Below, piece by piece: positions 38,380 through 48,578 of a stretch of DNA of 64,000 nt. The DNA is taken from the NCBI GenBank assembly GCA_016946835.1, contig JACVTC010000182.1, forward strand, positions 167,501 to 231,500, read 5' to 3'. Each line of letters begins with the position of its first letter. Position 1 is the first letter of the stretch. The position numbers and the translations under genes were made by a program. This DNA comes from Neocallimastix lanati (nom. inval.) (Eukaryota > Neocallimastigomycota > Neocallimastigomycetes > Neocallimastigales > Neocallimastigaceae). The notes beneath the pieces are model-generated. The model was given only the letters and a program-made list of their open reading frames with translations. It did not search any database and had not been told where the DNA came from.

Positions 38380-39300
38380 TACTATAATTTATAATTTAGT
38401 TAACAATTATTATTGGTAATTCTAGTTCACAAATATTGATTTCAGAGACAAATATTTACTTCATATCATTTATATATATTTATCTATATATGCAATATTA
38501 AAAATTATCCTTAAAAAATTTTAAAATAAATTATTACTATATAAATATAATTATAAATTTAAAGAATGATAAAATACATAAATAAACTTTATTTTATTTA
38601 TTATATTTTTTTTGTTCTAAATAATAATTATTAAATTAATTCATTTTTTTTTTCAAAATAATAATTATTAAATTAAATTCTTTTTTTTTTTCAAAATATA
38701 AATCATATTTTTAATTTAATAATAATTATAATATATTTATTTATATTTATTTATATTTATTCTGTCCCAAAAAGAAGTTTTCACTTTTTCGAATTTATTT
38801 ATATCTTTTTAAAGGTAAATTTTTAATAAGAAATTTTAAATGTTTAATAAATATTTTATTATTACATTGGTTATATAATAACCTTGTTTATTTATATTAA
38901 GGGGGTTATATAGTTATATATATTATGGAAATTAAATACAGATATTATTATTATTTAGAAAAACTTCATTATTATTATATTATATTTAAATTTTTATACT
39001 TCATTTCTATAAAGAAAACAAAAATACTTTAATATTAAATTATTTTATACGATAATTTTTACTTTATTTTTTATTTTTTTTTTCAATTATTAATTACATA
39101 ATTATATTTTTATTTGTATTTTTTATATAATATTTATTACATTATATATTGTAATTCTATTTAATTAGTTATTTTTATATATTAAATAAGAAAAATAAAA
39201 ATTTATAGTTCATTTAATATTTTATAATTAATAATGAGTTTATTATTTTTCTTCATTATTTATATCTTATTTTCATTCTTTTTAGGCACTACCGGATTAT
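37782..39300. repeat. Array spacer
   Basis: Standard order; ATT tract short (about 38037-38063), A-run of over 40 at about 38333-38376, and a local tandem copy of an AATAATTATTAAATTAA block at about 38620-38680. No gene. Confidence 0.75.
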
Positions 39301-39654
39301 TTAGAAAGAGGCTAAATTTTTATTTTTGGATACTCTATGTGGTCCTTTTTTACGTACATCTTTTCCTACTTTTTTACGTACATCTTTACCTACTTTTTTA
39401 CGTACATCTTTACCTACTTTTTTACGTACATCTTTACTAGCTTTTTTTAATGCTCTACGCATTAATATATCCTTTTCTTCATTATCAATATCTATTTTTG
39501 TATTTTCAGGCATATTTTTTATAATTGATTTTAGTTCATCATTGGTAATTCCAACTTTTGAAACGTCATCTTTATTCAAAGGTTCTGGGGTTGGATGAGC
39601 ACTAACAAAGAGAGTTAAAGAAGCAGCAAAGGCAATAAAAGTACTAATTTTCAT
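39301..39654 (-). CDS. Secreted cationic-repeat protein, second subfamily, outermost array copy 16
   Basis: 117 residues, the longest member: signal peptide MKISTFIAFAASLTLFVSA, VGITND acidic part with KNMPENTKID, then four units (ASKDVRKK and three VGKDVRKK) and GPHRVSKNKNLASF. It equals copy 15 plus one extra 24-bp unit. The homology to other copies stops within a few bases upstream of the ATG: the sequence after cattttg is unrelated and the conserved TATA-containing block is missing. This is the right edge of the array, and the gene, if expressed, must use another promoter. Confidence 0.85.
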   Translation of the reverse strand: MKISTFIAFAASLTLFVSAHPTPEPLNKDDVSKVGITNDELKSIIKNMPENTKIDIDNEEKDILMRRALKKASKDVRKKVGKDVRKKVGKDVRKKVGKDVRKKGPHRVSKNKNLASF

Positions 39655-42583
39655 TTTGTTTAAAAATTTAAAAAATTTATAAATTTTAAATATTTATTTA
39701 TTATATTAAAAATTAAATAAAATACAAAATATTTTTTTTCAGATGTTTTTTCAATTAAAACTATTCTTTCCCTTTTTATATTTTTTTCCGTTTAAAATTT
39801 ATATATTTATATAAAATAATTTCTGATAATATAATTTTATAAAATTAATTATTATTATTATAATTATAATTATTAATATTAATACTATTATTTCTTTTAT
39901 TGTTTTTATTTTATTTATTTATTATTTTTATATCTATATTTATAGTTTTATTTATTTATTAATTTTATTTCTAATTTAGATTTAAACGTTTAAAAAAATT
40001 ATTTTTAATTAATATAATTAATGATAATATTTAATTATATTTAAATTTAATAATAATTATTAATATTTTTTTTTTTATAATTTTAAATTTAAAATAATTA
40101 TAATAATATTAATTATAATTTATAGTTTTTTCATTTTAATATTTATATTTAATTTTAAGTAATCTTAAGTAAGATTCATTCAATATATGATATTTTTAAT
40201 AATATTCCTTTTATTAATATTATTTATATTAGTAGTTGTCATTTTTATTTTTATTTGATATATATATATATATTTTTTAGTGAAATAACAATAAAAATCT
40301 TTATTACATTTATTATTATATTTTAATTCTATTATAATTAACCTAATTAATTTTAAATTAAAGTTTATAGATTAAGTATTAATTAATCATTATTTCTAAT
40401 AATAAACTTTTCAATTCAAACTTTATTTTATAGAAAGAAAGAAAAAATTTATATAAATATATATAAATTTACAGATATTTAATTAAAGTGTATTATTTTA
40501 ATGGATAGTTTTTAGTTTTAGTTTGAAAAAATGTGGATATTAAAAATAAATATTTAATTCTTTTATCTCTATAAAAATTAAATGAACCAATAAAAATTTT
40601 TTTAAAAAGATTTTTAAATGATTTTTAAAAGAAATTAGCAAATACTAATATATATATGGGAAATAAATAATAACTATATCTTTTAATACTTTCTAATAAA
40701 AAAGATAAATTTAAATAAAGTAGTATTAATTTTTATAAATTAATAATATGAACATTAAAATCCTATTTATATATATTTATATATATAAAATAGAGTATTT
40801 AAAAATATAATAAATTATTTTTTATAATTTAAAAAAAAAAAAAAATTATTTATAAAATTTTCATATATAATTTTATTTTTTTTTTATTATTATTATAAAA
40901 TTTTCATATAATTTTATTTTTTTTATTATTATTTTATTAAATTTATTTTTAATTAAAAAATAAAATTACTTAATACTATATTTTTATTTTATTTTTATAT
41001 TTATTAAATTATATTTTGGGTTTCTTTAAATTATTTTTTTATAATAAAAAATTGAAAATTGAAAATTTCAATTAATTTTAAAAATTTTTAATTAATTAAA
41101 TAATGTTCTTAATTTTTAATAATTGTAAAGATTTGACACTAAAACCAACAAGAAAATAAAAAAAAAAAAAAAAAAGATTATACTGAAATACATTTATTTT
41201 TATATATTTAATTATAAATTAAATTGAAAAAAATTATTTCTAAGTTATCCATAAATATTTAAATTATTTAGTATTAAAATATTATAATTTTAAAAAATAA
41301 TTATAATATATCAAATATTAAAAGTATAATATATTCATTATAAATATATAAATATAAAATAAAAATAGATTGTATTTATATATTTAAATTTATCTTTTAT
41401 AATAATCCACAAATTTTTTACTTTTTTTTCACATATTATTACCTGTAAAATTATTGATTTTACAATAATATATATAACTTAATTATAAAACTTATTTCAA
41501 AACTACTTAAAATATTTAGTATATATAAAGTATAAGAAAATACTTATTTCTAAAACTATTTAAAATATTTAGTATATATAAAGTATAAGAAAATATTATA
41601 TAAAATATTTATTATATAATTATGAAATATATTAAAAGAATAATAATTCATTTTAAATTTTGATCTAAAACAAATATAGAAATATAGACTACTGATAAAT
41701 TTACTAAACATTAAAATTTTTAAAAATAAATTTTTTGTTAATCTAAAATAATTTATTTCTGACATAAATTTATTATAATACTTTACATTAATTATAAATA
41801 TGATATCACCTGATTATATTATGTGAAACGTTTAATTTAAAGAAAGATATGAATGAGTTACATATGATAATTAATTATTTATTTATCTATTTATTAATTT
41901 ATTCATACATTTATTTATTTATTTATCTATTTATCTATTTATTTATTTATTTATTTATTTATCTATTTATCTATTTATTTATTTATTTATCTATTTATTT
42001 ATTTATCTATTTATTTATTTATCTATTTATTTATTTATCTATTCTAAACTTTAATGAAAGTTTTACTGTTAAAAATTGAATATTTATAATTAAATAAAAT
42101 AAATAATTTTGACAAAAATATGTTTATATAAACTTTTATAAAATAAAAAAATTGTATTTATTACTGCAGAGATTGAAAAAAAAATAAAAACTAATATGAT
42201 TTCTATATTTTTTATTTATTCATTTTATATAATTTTTTATATTGTATATTTATTTCCATTTTTTTATATATTTTTATATTTGCTTTTATTTTTATTTTTA
42301 TATATATTTTTATATTTGTTTTTATTTTATTTTTAAGATAAATAAAAATTTTATTCCTTTATCATTTAAAATTTAAATAATGAGTTAATTTTAACTTTTT
42401 ATTATTGATTTCTATTAGTTTTCCTTTCTTTTTTTTTTTTTATGTTCTAAAAAAAAAATAATAAATTAATTTTTAGTTGCTGTGTTAATGTAATAGTGAT
42501 GATAATGTTATCTATTGAAATAGATACTCCATCACTAGGATGAAGTGAAAAGAGTTAATGTAGTCGTTAAAGTAATTGCAATT
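39655..42583. other. AT-rich intergenic region between array and protease
   Basis: No convincing gene; the 69-codon ORF at 41556-41765 has no family look. A near-duplicate of about 60 bp (AAAACTATTTAAAATATTTA-type) lies at about 41500 and 41555. The last 100 bases are the 3' flank of the protease gene. Confidence 0.6.
41875..42042. repeat. (TTTA)n/(TCTA) tetranucleotide microsatellite
   Basis: About 40 units of TTTA with regular TCTA variants; the Leu/Ile/Phe/Tyr ORF over it is an artefact. Confidence 0.9.
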
Positions 42584-44449
42584 TTAGTTTTCAGTAGTAG
42601 TGGTTTCATTAAAGAAAGAAACAATTTCTGAACTACATTTGGATTCCTCTTGGATACATTGATGATTTACTCCACAACAGAACTGATTTTGAGGACATTT
42701 TTGATTTCCGGCATAAACCCCACAACCATAATATATAGAGTTACTAGAATAAACGGTATGTTTACCATTATTCAAGAAGACATTGGGTTCCCCTTCATTT
42801 AAATTTGCAATGGCATTCTTTTCACTCATTTCATATAAATAGGCAAGCATGGATTTTGTGGTAAATTTGATTTCTGGATGTTCACTCATCACTGTAGCGG
42901 CAACCCCAGCTACTAAAGGACTAGAATAGGAAGTACCGTAGATAAAGTTTCTATGATCATAATTATATTTTGGACAATGTTTAGAATCTGGTCGAAGATC
43001 ACGTTTATCCCAATAATCACCGGAATCACGAATATCTTCCATGATTTCTAACATCTCCTCGGTTAATATTTCAGAGAGATGAACAGCACCTGGAGCGTAG
43101 ATATCGACTTCTTTTCCGTAATTGGAATAAGCTGCTTTTCTGTATCTATTAGATGTATTAGCATTTTCTGGATCATCATTTTCAATAGCTCCTACACAGA
43201 TCATGTTATCAAAGGCACAAGGAATTAAGGTATAAGTATCTGTTTTAATTGGGGAACATTCATTTCCAGCAGCAGAAACAAAAATCACACCCATTTCTGA
43301 CATTTCATTAACAATATTTTGATATTCTTGAATGTCACCTTGACTGACTTCCTTAGGATCATAATAATCTCCAAATGAAAAATTAATGACAGTTTTATGA
43401 TCTTTACGTAAATTTTCCTTGACATAATTCAATCCAGCAATAATATCAATAAACCAATACTCATTATCGCTGTCCATATTAAGATGAACACCATGAATAT
43501 TTGCTTTATTGGCAACACCATAGACGGAACCACCGGAAAGTAAAGAAGTGTATGTGCCATGATATACATCACTATTGACATATTCATCAAATTCAAGACC
43601 TAAGGCTGACCTTACCTTACCGTATTCCATTAAAAATTCAAATTTAACACTACGACCATTATTATCGAAAAACCTTGGCATTAAATTATAATAAATTCCT
43701 CCATCAAAAATATAAATATCTACATTCTTTCCAGGATTCATTGGTCCATAATAATTTTTGTCGTATTTCCCAATTAAATTTTCATTGAATACACCTTGAG
43801 AAATTGAAGAAAGATGATTTAAAGAATTTTCTCTTATTTCAACATCCTTCCATTTCGTCTCTTTTAAAATATCTTCTATATTATAGTAGGTGCTGTTGGT
43901 AACGATGTCCTTTTGATTATCGATTAAGGTATCTCCTTGATTAGAATAAGTACTATTACCCTTCATATTGCTTAATTTGATAATCGGATTGGCATGATCT
44001 TCAATACCTTTCATGGATCTACGCTTGTGTGTGGGTTGGCAATCGATAACACCTGAAAGTTTCTTTACACGTTTCATTAATTCTTGTGAAAGATAGGCAT
44101 AGAGAAGATCCTTGTCACCTACAGTGGCAATTTTATATACAAAACTAGAATCTCCATAATCCAATAAATACTCATTATGGCTACTTCTTTTAGTGAGGTT
44201 TAAACTTTCCGTTTTTAATTCTTCGTATTTTTCCTGGTCATAGTATGTATCTTCATGATCTACAATTAACTTTTGAATTTTATCAATTAATACTTTAGTA
44301 TTATCTATATGACTTTTAAATCTAAAAAGACGATTTCTTTTTTTATCTATGGTTATTATACAATGTTTATCTTGATTACTTTCTGAATTGACTGTAATAA
44401 CTACAGTCATAATAAATAATAAAGCATAAATAAAAGTAAAGTTTTTCAT
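42584..44449 (-). CDS. Secreted subtilisin-like serine protease (S8) with Cys-rich tail
   Basis: 621 residues, complete. Residues 1-22 are a signal peptide (MKNFTFIYALLFIMTVVITV). About 23-230 is a propeptide with a Lys/Arg-rich stretch (HKRRSMKG, 141-148). The S8 catalytic domain follows: D249 in IYIFDGG (DGG instead of the usual DTG/DSG), H297 in YHGTYTSLLSGG, oxyanion N396 in VSAAGNE, and S507 in YGTSYSSPLVAGVAA; all catalytic residues are present. The C-terminal part (about 574-605) holds six Cys in a CGxxAGxxxCP...CCG...C pattern resembling a type-1 chitin-binding domain. It should act outside the cell or in the secretory path as an endopeptidase. It lies 2.9 kb upstream of, and on the same strand as, the small-protein array; a role in their maturation is conceivable but unproven. 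Codon quality and G+C are clearly higher than in its flanks. Confidence 0.92.
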   Translation of the reverse strand: MKNFTFIYALLFIMTVVITVNSESNQDKHCIITIDKKRNRLFRFKSHIDNTKVLIDKIQKLIVDHEDTYYDQEKYEELKTESLNLTKRSSHNEYLLDYGDSSFVYKIATVGDKDLLYAYLSQELMKRVKKLSGVIDCQPTHKRRSMKGIEDHANPIIKLSNMKGNSTYSNQGDTLIDNQKDIVTNSTYYNIEDILKETKWKDVEIRENSLNHLSSISQGVFNENLIGKYDKNYYGPMNPGKNVDIYIFDGGIYYNLMPRFFDNNGRSVKFEFLMEYGKVRSALGLEFDEYVNSDVYHGTYTSLLSGGSVYGVANKANIHGVHLNMDSDNEYWFIDIIAGLNYVKENLRKDHKTVINFSFGDYYDPKEVSQGDIQEYQNIVNEMSEMGVIFVSAAGNECSPIKTDTYTLIPCAFDNMICVGAIENDDPENANTSNRYRKAAYSNYGKEVDIYAPGAVHLSEILTEEMLEIMEDIRDSGDYWDKRDLRPDSKHCPKYNYDHRNFIYGTSYSSPLVAGVAATVMSEHPEIKFTTKSMLAYLYEMSEKNAIANLNEGEPNVFLNNGKHTVYSSNSIYYGCGVYAGNQKCPQNQFCCGVNHQCIQEESKCSSEIVSFFNETTTTEN

Positions 44450-44591
44450 TTTTATAATAATATATTATCTTTTTTTTTTTTTTTTTTAATATTTTATTTA
44501 ATATTTATATTTATTAGTTAGTTTTTATTATTTATTTTTATAGTATTGTTATTTTATTATTATTTTTTTATTTTAATTCTTTTGTTTTTAA

Positions 44592-44636
<45 letters not shown>

Positions 44637-46489
44637 TTTATTTGTTTATTGAAGTTTTTTTATAAAGTTCTTAATTATAGCATTATTTTATCTTTTGAAA
44701 TTTTTATTTTTATTTTTATTTAAATATTGTATTTTTTAATATTTTTTATTAAATTTTTTTTTTCTTGTTTTATTCTAACAAAAAAAAAATATTAAAAAAA
44801 TAAAAAAAGAGTTATTCACTTTTATTTATATATTTTTTATTTTTTTATTTTTTTTTTTTTTTTTTTTTTAATTTTTAATTTAATTTAATTTAATTTAATT
44901 TAATTTAATTTAATTTTTTTTTTTTAAGGAGGTTTTTTTTTTTTTTTTTTCGAAAGATCTTCCATATAAAAGAAAAAAAAAAAAGAAAAAAAAAATTTTT
45001 TTTCATAAAAGGTTGGAAAGTGGATTGGTGACATTTTCCTTATTTTATATATTAAAAAAAAAATAATAATTTATATTATACAATATATAATAATAAATAA
45101 TAATATATAGCAAAATATTATTTATATTTATTTTATTTAAATTAATTTTTTTAATAAATAAATAAATAAATAAAATATAAATAAATAAAAATTGGAATAA
45201 TACTAAAGATAAATATTAAAAATTAACTTTTATAGTATAGATGTTACATATAAAAAATTTTTAATATTTTAAATATTATTAAATTTTTATTATTAATATT
45301 ATTATTATTATTATTATTATAAATTTATTATTTATTTTAAATTATTTATTTTAAACTATTTTTTTTAAATTATTTATTATAAATTATTTATTATTTATTA
45401 TTATTATTATTAACATATTTGTTAATATGTTATTATAATAATATTAAATAACATATATTATTATTATTATTTATTATTAATAACTTATCATTATATATAG
45501 TATAAATGTAATTATAAATATATTTTTGTAAAAAAGTTTAATGTTTACTTTTTTTTTCATTTTAATTTATAGCCTTTTATTTGAAGTTATAGAAAGAATT
45601 CAATAGATCAAATGGAAATTTTACTAAAAAAAATTATTAATATTTAAATTATTTAATATCGATTATAATGAATATTATTTACATTTCTATTAATATTTTT
45701 ATTATTTTTTTTTAAACATTAATAAATTATAAAAATTTCATCATCTAAATTATTACAATATATGCCTCTTTTTTTTTTTTTATTATTATTATTATTGATA
45801 TACAAAAAAATAAAGTATTGCCTTTTTTCCTCTCCATGTATTAATTTATAAATATGGAAAGAAAACTAAAGAGGGCAAAAAGAATGTGGATAAAATCATT
45901 ATTTATCCACAATTTTAGTATATAGATAAATAAGTCTTTAATTTATTGTGGTGAGTTATTATGTATATAAATTATTAATTGATAAATAAAAATATTATAA
46001 TATGATTTATTATTAAAATATTTTATTAATTACATCTAATACTAATAAAATTTATATTTATATTTTAATTATTATGTTATTGTTATTCCTCTTTTTAAAC
46101 ATTTTGTTTTCTATTTAATTATTAATAGAGGAATCTTTCTTTTTAATGGGTTAGGTTGAATCATAATTTTATAAATTCAAATCTTTTAAATGTGATTTAC
46201 CAATAAAATTATTATATTATAGACGATATATTCGAAAATTTTTTTTACGACCACAAACTTTAATCTTTATTTATTGATTCATTTATTAATTACATTAATA
46301 TTTTTAACTTTAATAAAAGAATAAAAAAAAAAAAAAAAATAAGGAATTAATAAAAAAATAAATATTATTTGTCCAATTTGAATATAATAATATTTAAAAT
46401 AGCAAAATGAAATAAAAAAGTAATATTCAAAAAATAAAGTGTATAAATAAATTCAAGAGAAAAGTTCATATGCAACGAACTCCACTTCC
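44450..46489. other. AT-rich region upstream of protease
   Basis: No gene. Contains (TTTAA)n at about 44876-44915, poly(T) runs at 44930-44951 next to TCGAAAGATCTTCC, and a hairpin (separate entry). The protease promoter must lie here but no single element stands out. Confidence 0.55.
45885..45911. other. Perfect 10-bp inverted repeat
   Basis: TGTGGATAAA (45885-45894) and TTTATCCACA (45902-45911) are exact complements around a 7-base loop. Stands out by its G+C content. It could be an extruding hairpin or a protein-binding palindrome; no gene or T-run makes it a clear terminator. Confidence 0.5.
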
Positions 46490-46760
46490 TTATGGATCAG
46501 GGCTTGAATTGACTATTTGAATGAAATTATGGTCTTCTCCTTCAGAGGCAATGGCCCTGATAGCCTGTCTTAATGCACTTTCAGCGTTGACGCTCTTGGT
46601 TAGTTTGCGCTTATACTGTCAGAATAGTAACTCTTGTCGAGTACTAGCCGGAACTGTGCTGTTAGTAAAATTAATTTGGATTGCATAGGTTTCAGTGATA
46701 AAAATTCATCAAAAGGAATACCAAGATAAGTATAGCTCCTTTAGGAGAAGAAAAGCTACA
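46490..46760 (-). pseudogene. LINE-like reverse transcriptase fragment (thumb region)
   Basis: Minus-strand reading from about 46748 gives SYTYLGIPFDEFLSLKPMQS and AQFRLVLDKSYYSDS, carrying the YLGxxF box found after the palm domain of non-LTR retrotransposon reverse transcriptases. After a shift, KSVNAESALRQAIRAIASEG and EDHNFIQIVNSSPDP run to a stop at 46490. No catalytic core is present. It ends about 80 bp from the tRNA gene. G+C-richer than its surroundings. Confidence 0.6.
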
Positions 46761-46837
46761 TATGCTTATATTGATCTTTAAATTTATTTCTATGACAAAA
46801 AATAAACTTTTATTTATATATTATATATAAAAATTAT

Positions 46838-46919
46838 CGTCACCTGCAGGACTCGAACCTGCGCTCCCAAAGGGAAATGGCTTAGCAGGCCACCGCGTTA
46901 ACCACTCCGCCAAAGTGAC
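46838..46919 (-). tRNA. tRNA-Ser (anticodon GCT), copy 1
   Basis: 82 bases on the minus strand, no intron. The acceptor stem GTCACTT pairs with AGGTGAC, discriminator G; the D arm is GCGGAGTGGTTAACGC; the anticodon stem GTGGC/GCCAT holds loop CTGCTAA, anticodon GCT (reads AGC/AGU); the long variable arm TTCCCTTTGGGAG is typical of Ser; the T arm has GGTTCGAATCC. A T5 run follows the gene (46830-46834 complement), fitting Pol III termination. Identical to the copy at 59764-59845. The retrotransposon begins 17 bp upstream of its 5' end. Confidence 0.95.
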
Positions 46920-46931
46920 TACTATTGTTGA

Positions 46932-46936
46932 TCAAA
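46932..46936. repeat. Target-site duplication TCAAA, left copy
   Basis: TCAAA directly precedes the 5' LTR and recurs directly after the 3' LTR at 53378-53382. Five bases is the normal length for Ty3/gypsy integrases. Confidence 0.9.
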
Positions 46937-47252
46937 TGTAAGAAATTGATATAAATTTTTATAATTTATTTCTATTTCTTATTAATTAATAATTATTTCA
47001 TAATTATTATTCTTTAAAAAAAATTTATTTCATTTAAAAACAATTATACCAATTAATGTATTAATTGTTATATGAAAAAATGTATTTAATATAACTTCTG
47101 TATTATTTCATAGAAAAAATGTATTTAATAAAATTTCTGCATTATTTTATCCTTCTCTTTTTTATCCTTTTTCTTTTTAATTCTTTTAGTTATTAAAATC
47201 GGTTATTAAAGTTTTTCCGATTAATTATAATTGGTTTTATTTAATAACACGA

Positions 47253-47340
47253 TGATCAATAAGTATAGATTATTGATCAAAAAATCTTTCCAGTTTTTTC
47301 TTCTAATCTTTTTCTGGAAAGAATCATTGTTAAGATTAGA
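47253..47340. promoter_or_regulatory. LTR hairpin and overlapping inverted repeats
   Basis: TGATCAATAA / TTATTGATCA (47253-47262, 47270-47279) enclose loop GTATAGA. Then TCTTTCCAG (47284-47292) pairs with CTGGAAAGA (47313-47321), while TTCTAATCTT (about 47300-47309) pairs with AAGATTAGAA (47331-47340): arms in the order 1-2-1'-2', a pseudoknot-like order if in RNA. All three pairs persist in the solo LTR, with compensatory changes in the first. They lie upstream of the TATA box, so in RNA they would be near the 3' end. Confidence 0.65.
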
Positions 47341-47364
47341 AAAATACATTTATTTTTGTAAAAA

Positions 47365-47373
47365 TATAAATAG
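47365..47373 (+). promoter_or_regulatory. Putative TATA box of the LTR
   Basis: TATAAATAG, 35 bases before AAGAGTTATTATT. In the solo LTR, TATAAAAAG (63145) has the same 35-base spacing to the same 13-mer, supporting the assignment. Confidence 0.65.
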
Positions 47374-47728
47374 CTGTTGATTTTCGTCTTTAGAAAATCA
47401 AGAGTTATTATTTTAAGAAAAATATAATAACAATAAAAGACATTAATATTTCAATTAATATAAAATAGTTATTTTAAAATTTGTCAAAAAAAAAATAATA
47501 AAATATTTAATAATAAAATAGATTAATAAAGTTCTTTTGATAAAAACATATTTTATTTCTCATTCATTTAAGGTCTATTATATTTTCTTATAATAAACTC
47601 TAATTTTAAAGATAAGTATTAAATTCTTATTTTTATTTTAATTTTTATTTTACTTTTTTATTTAATCTTAATAGTTTAGTTAATATTAATTATAAATAAT
47701 AATTTCTATAATTTATAGAAATTATTAC

Positions 47729-47741
47729 AATAATAACTCTT
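47729..47741 (+). other. Candidate self-primer binding site
   Basis: AATAATAACTCTT at the LTR end and just after it is the exact complement of AAGAGTTATTATT (47400-47412) in the LTR, 35 bases after the TATA box, where the RNA 5' end is expected. No match beginning TGG, as for a tRNA primer, is seen. In Tf1-type elements the first bases of the RNA fold back on this site and prime reverse transcription. Twelve of the 13 paired bases lie outside the LTR. Confidence 0.7.
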
Positions 47742-47897
47742 CTAGATAATTAGTTAATTGTATTATGATATTGTAGTACAAAAGTAAAAAAAAAAAAATT
47801 ATTTTATCCGATCAAATAAATAAATAGATAATATTAGAGAAAAAAAAAAAAAAAAAAAAAAAAATTATTTTTTCCAATCAGATAAATAAATAATATA

Positions 47898-47937
<40 letters not shown>

Positions 47938-48578
47938 TAGTAAATTATAATTATATAAATTAAATTGTATATATTAATAGATAGTAAAATTATATTATTA
48001 AATAAAATAATTATAACAATAACAATAATAATAAATACGTAAATTATATACTATAAATTATACTAACAATTAAATTTTTTATATTTAATAATATTAATTT
48101 ATAATAAAGGATTCTAGAAGTTATTTCCAAAAATAAACAATATAATGAGAATTAGTACGAACTTTAGAAGCAGGAGTAGCCTGAGTCTTGCAACTGAGTG
48201 ATTTCCGGATTAAGTTTACCCTTCACGACAAGCTGTGCGGGAGGCTCTGAACTGGTCTGTTTTAATGGTAAACAGATTGCAATCGTGGTGCGCGCGGCAA
48301 CAAGACACCATTAATAGGTAAGCTGGTCGTATAGCGCATACTATCACTCAAACTCAGGGGCTTCTGGAAAATTGGTCGGAAATGCTCATTTTTGTTAAAA
48401 TATTGGAAGTGTTCTTCTAGACTCCGAAGTTATAAATTTCTATTATTAATATAAATAATTTATATTTTACAATTATATACATATATTAAAGATATATTAA
48501 AGATATTTTAAAGATATTTTAAAGATATATTAAAGATATTTTAAAGATCTATATTAAAAAAGTCTATTTAGTATTTTA
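47742..48578 (+). other. Retrotransposon 5' leader with a G+C-rich structured domain
   Basis: Non-coding. The first part has A runs (47838-47863, 47899-47929). 48150-48425 is G+C-rich with no ORF. Possible helices: CCTGAGT(C)TTG 48180-48190 with CAAACTCAGG 48349-48358 closing the domain; GTTTACC 48214-48220 with GGTAAAC 48267-48273; TGGTG 48286-48290 with CACCA 48306-48310. It may serve packaging, dimerisation or translation. The last 90 bases are ATATTAAAG-type short repeats before the ATG. Confidence 0.55.

Larger units (their letters stand above)
46937..47729 (+). repeat. 5' LTR (793 bp)
   Basis: TG...CA ends. Contains, in order, a hairpin (47253-47279), two overlapping inverted repeats (47284-47340), a TATAAATAG box (47365-47373) and the proposed RNA start at about 47400 (AAGAGTTATTATT). 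U3 would thus be about 463 bp and R plus U5 about 330 bp. The same elements are conserved in the diverged solo LTR at 62691-63455. Confidence 0.93.

Noticed and set aside
41556-41765. 69-codon ORF on the minus strand
   Set aside because: AT-filler composition, lies in a locally duplicated non-coding stretch, no family resemblance.
44925-44951. AAGGAGG-like sequence upstream of the protease
   Set aside because: Resembles a bacterial ribosome site, but it is over 470 bp from the start, on the other strand and in a eukaryotic setting.
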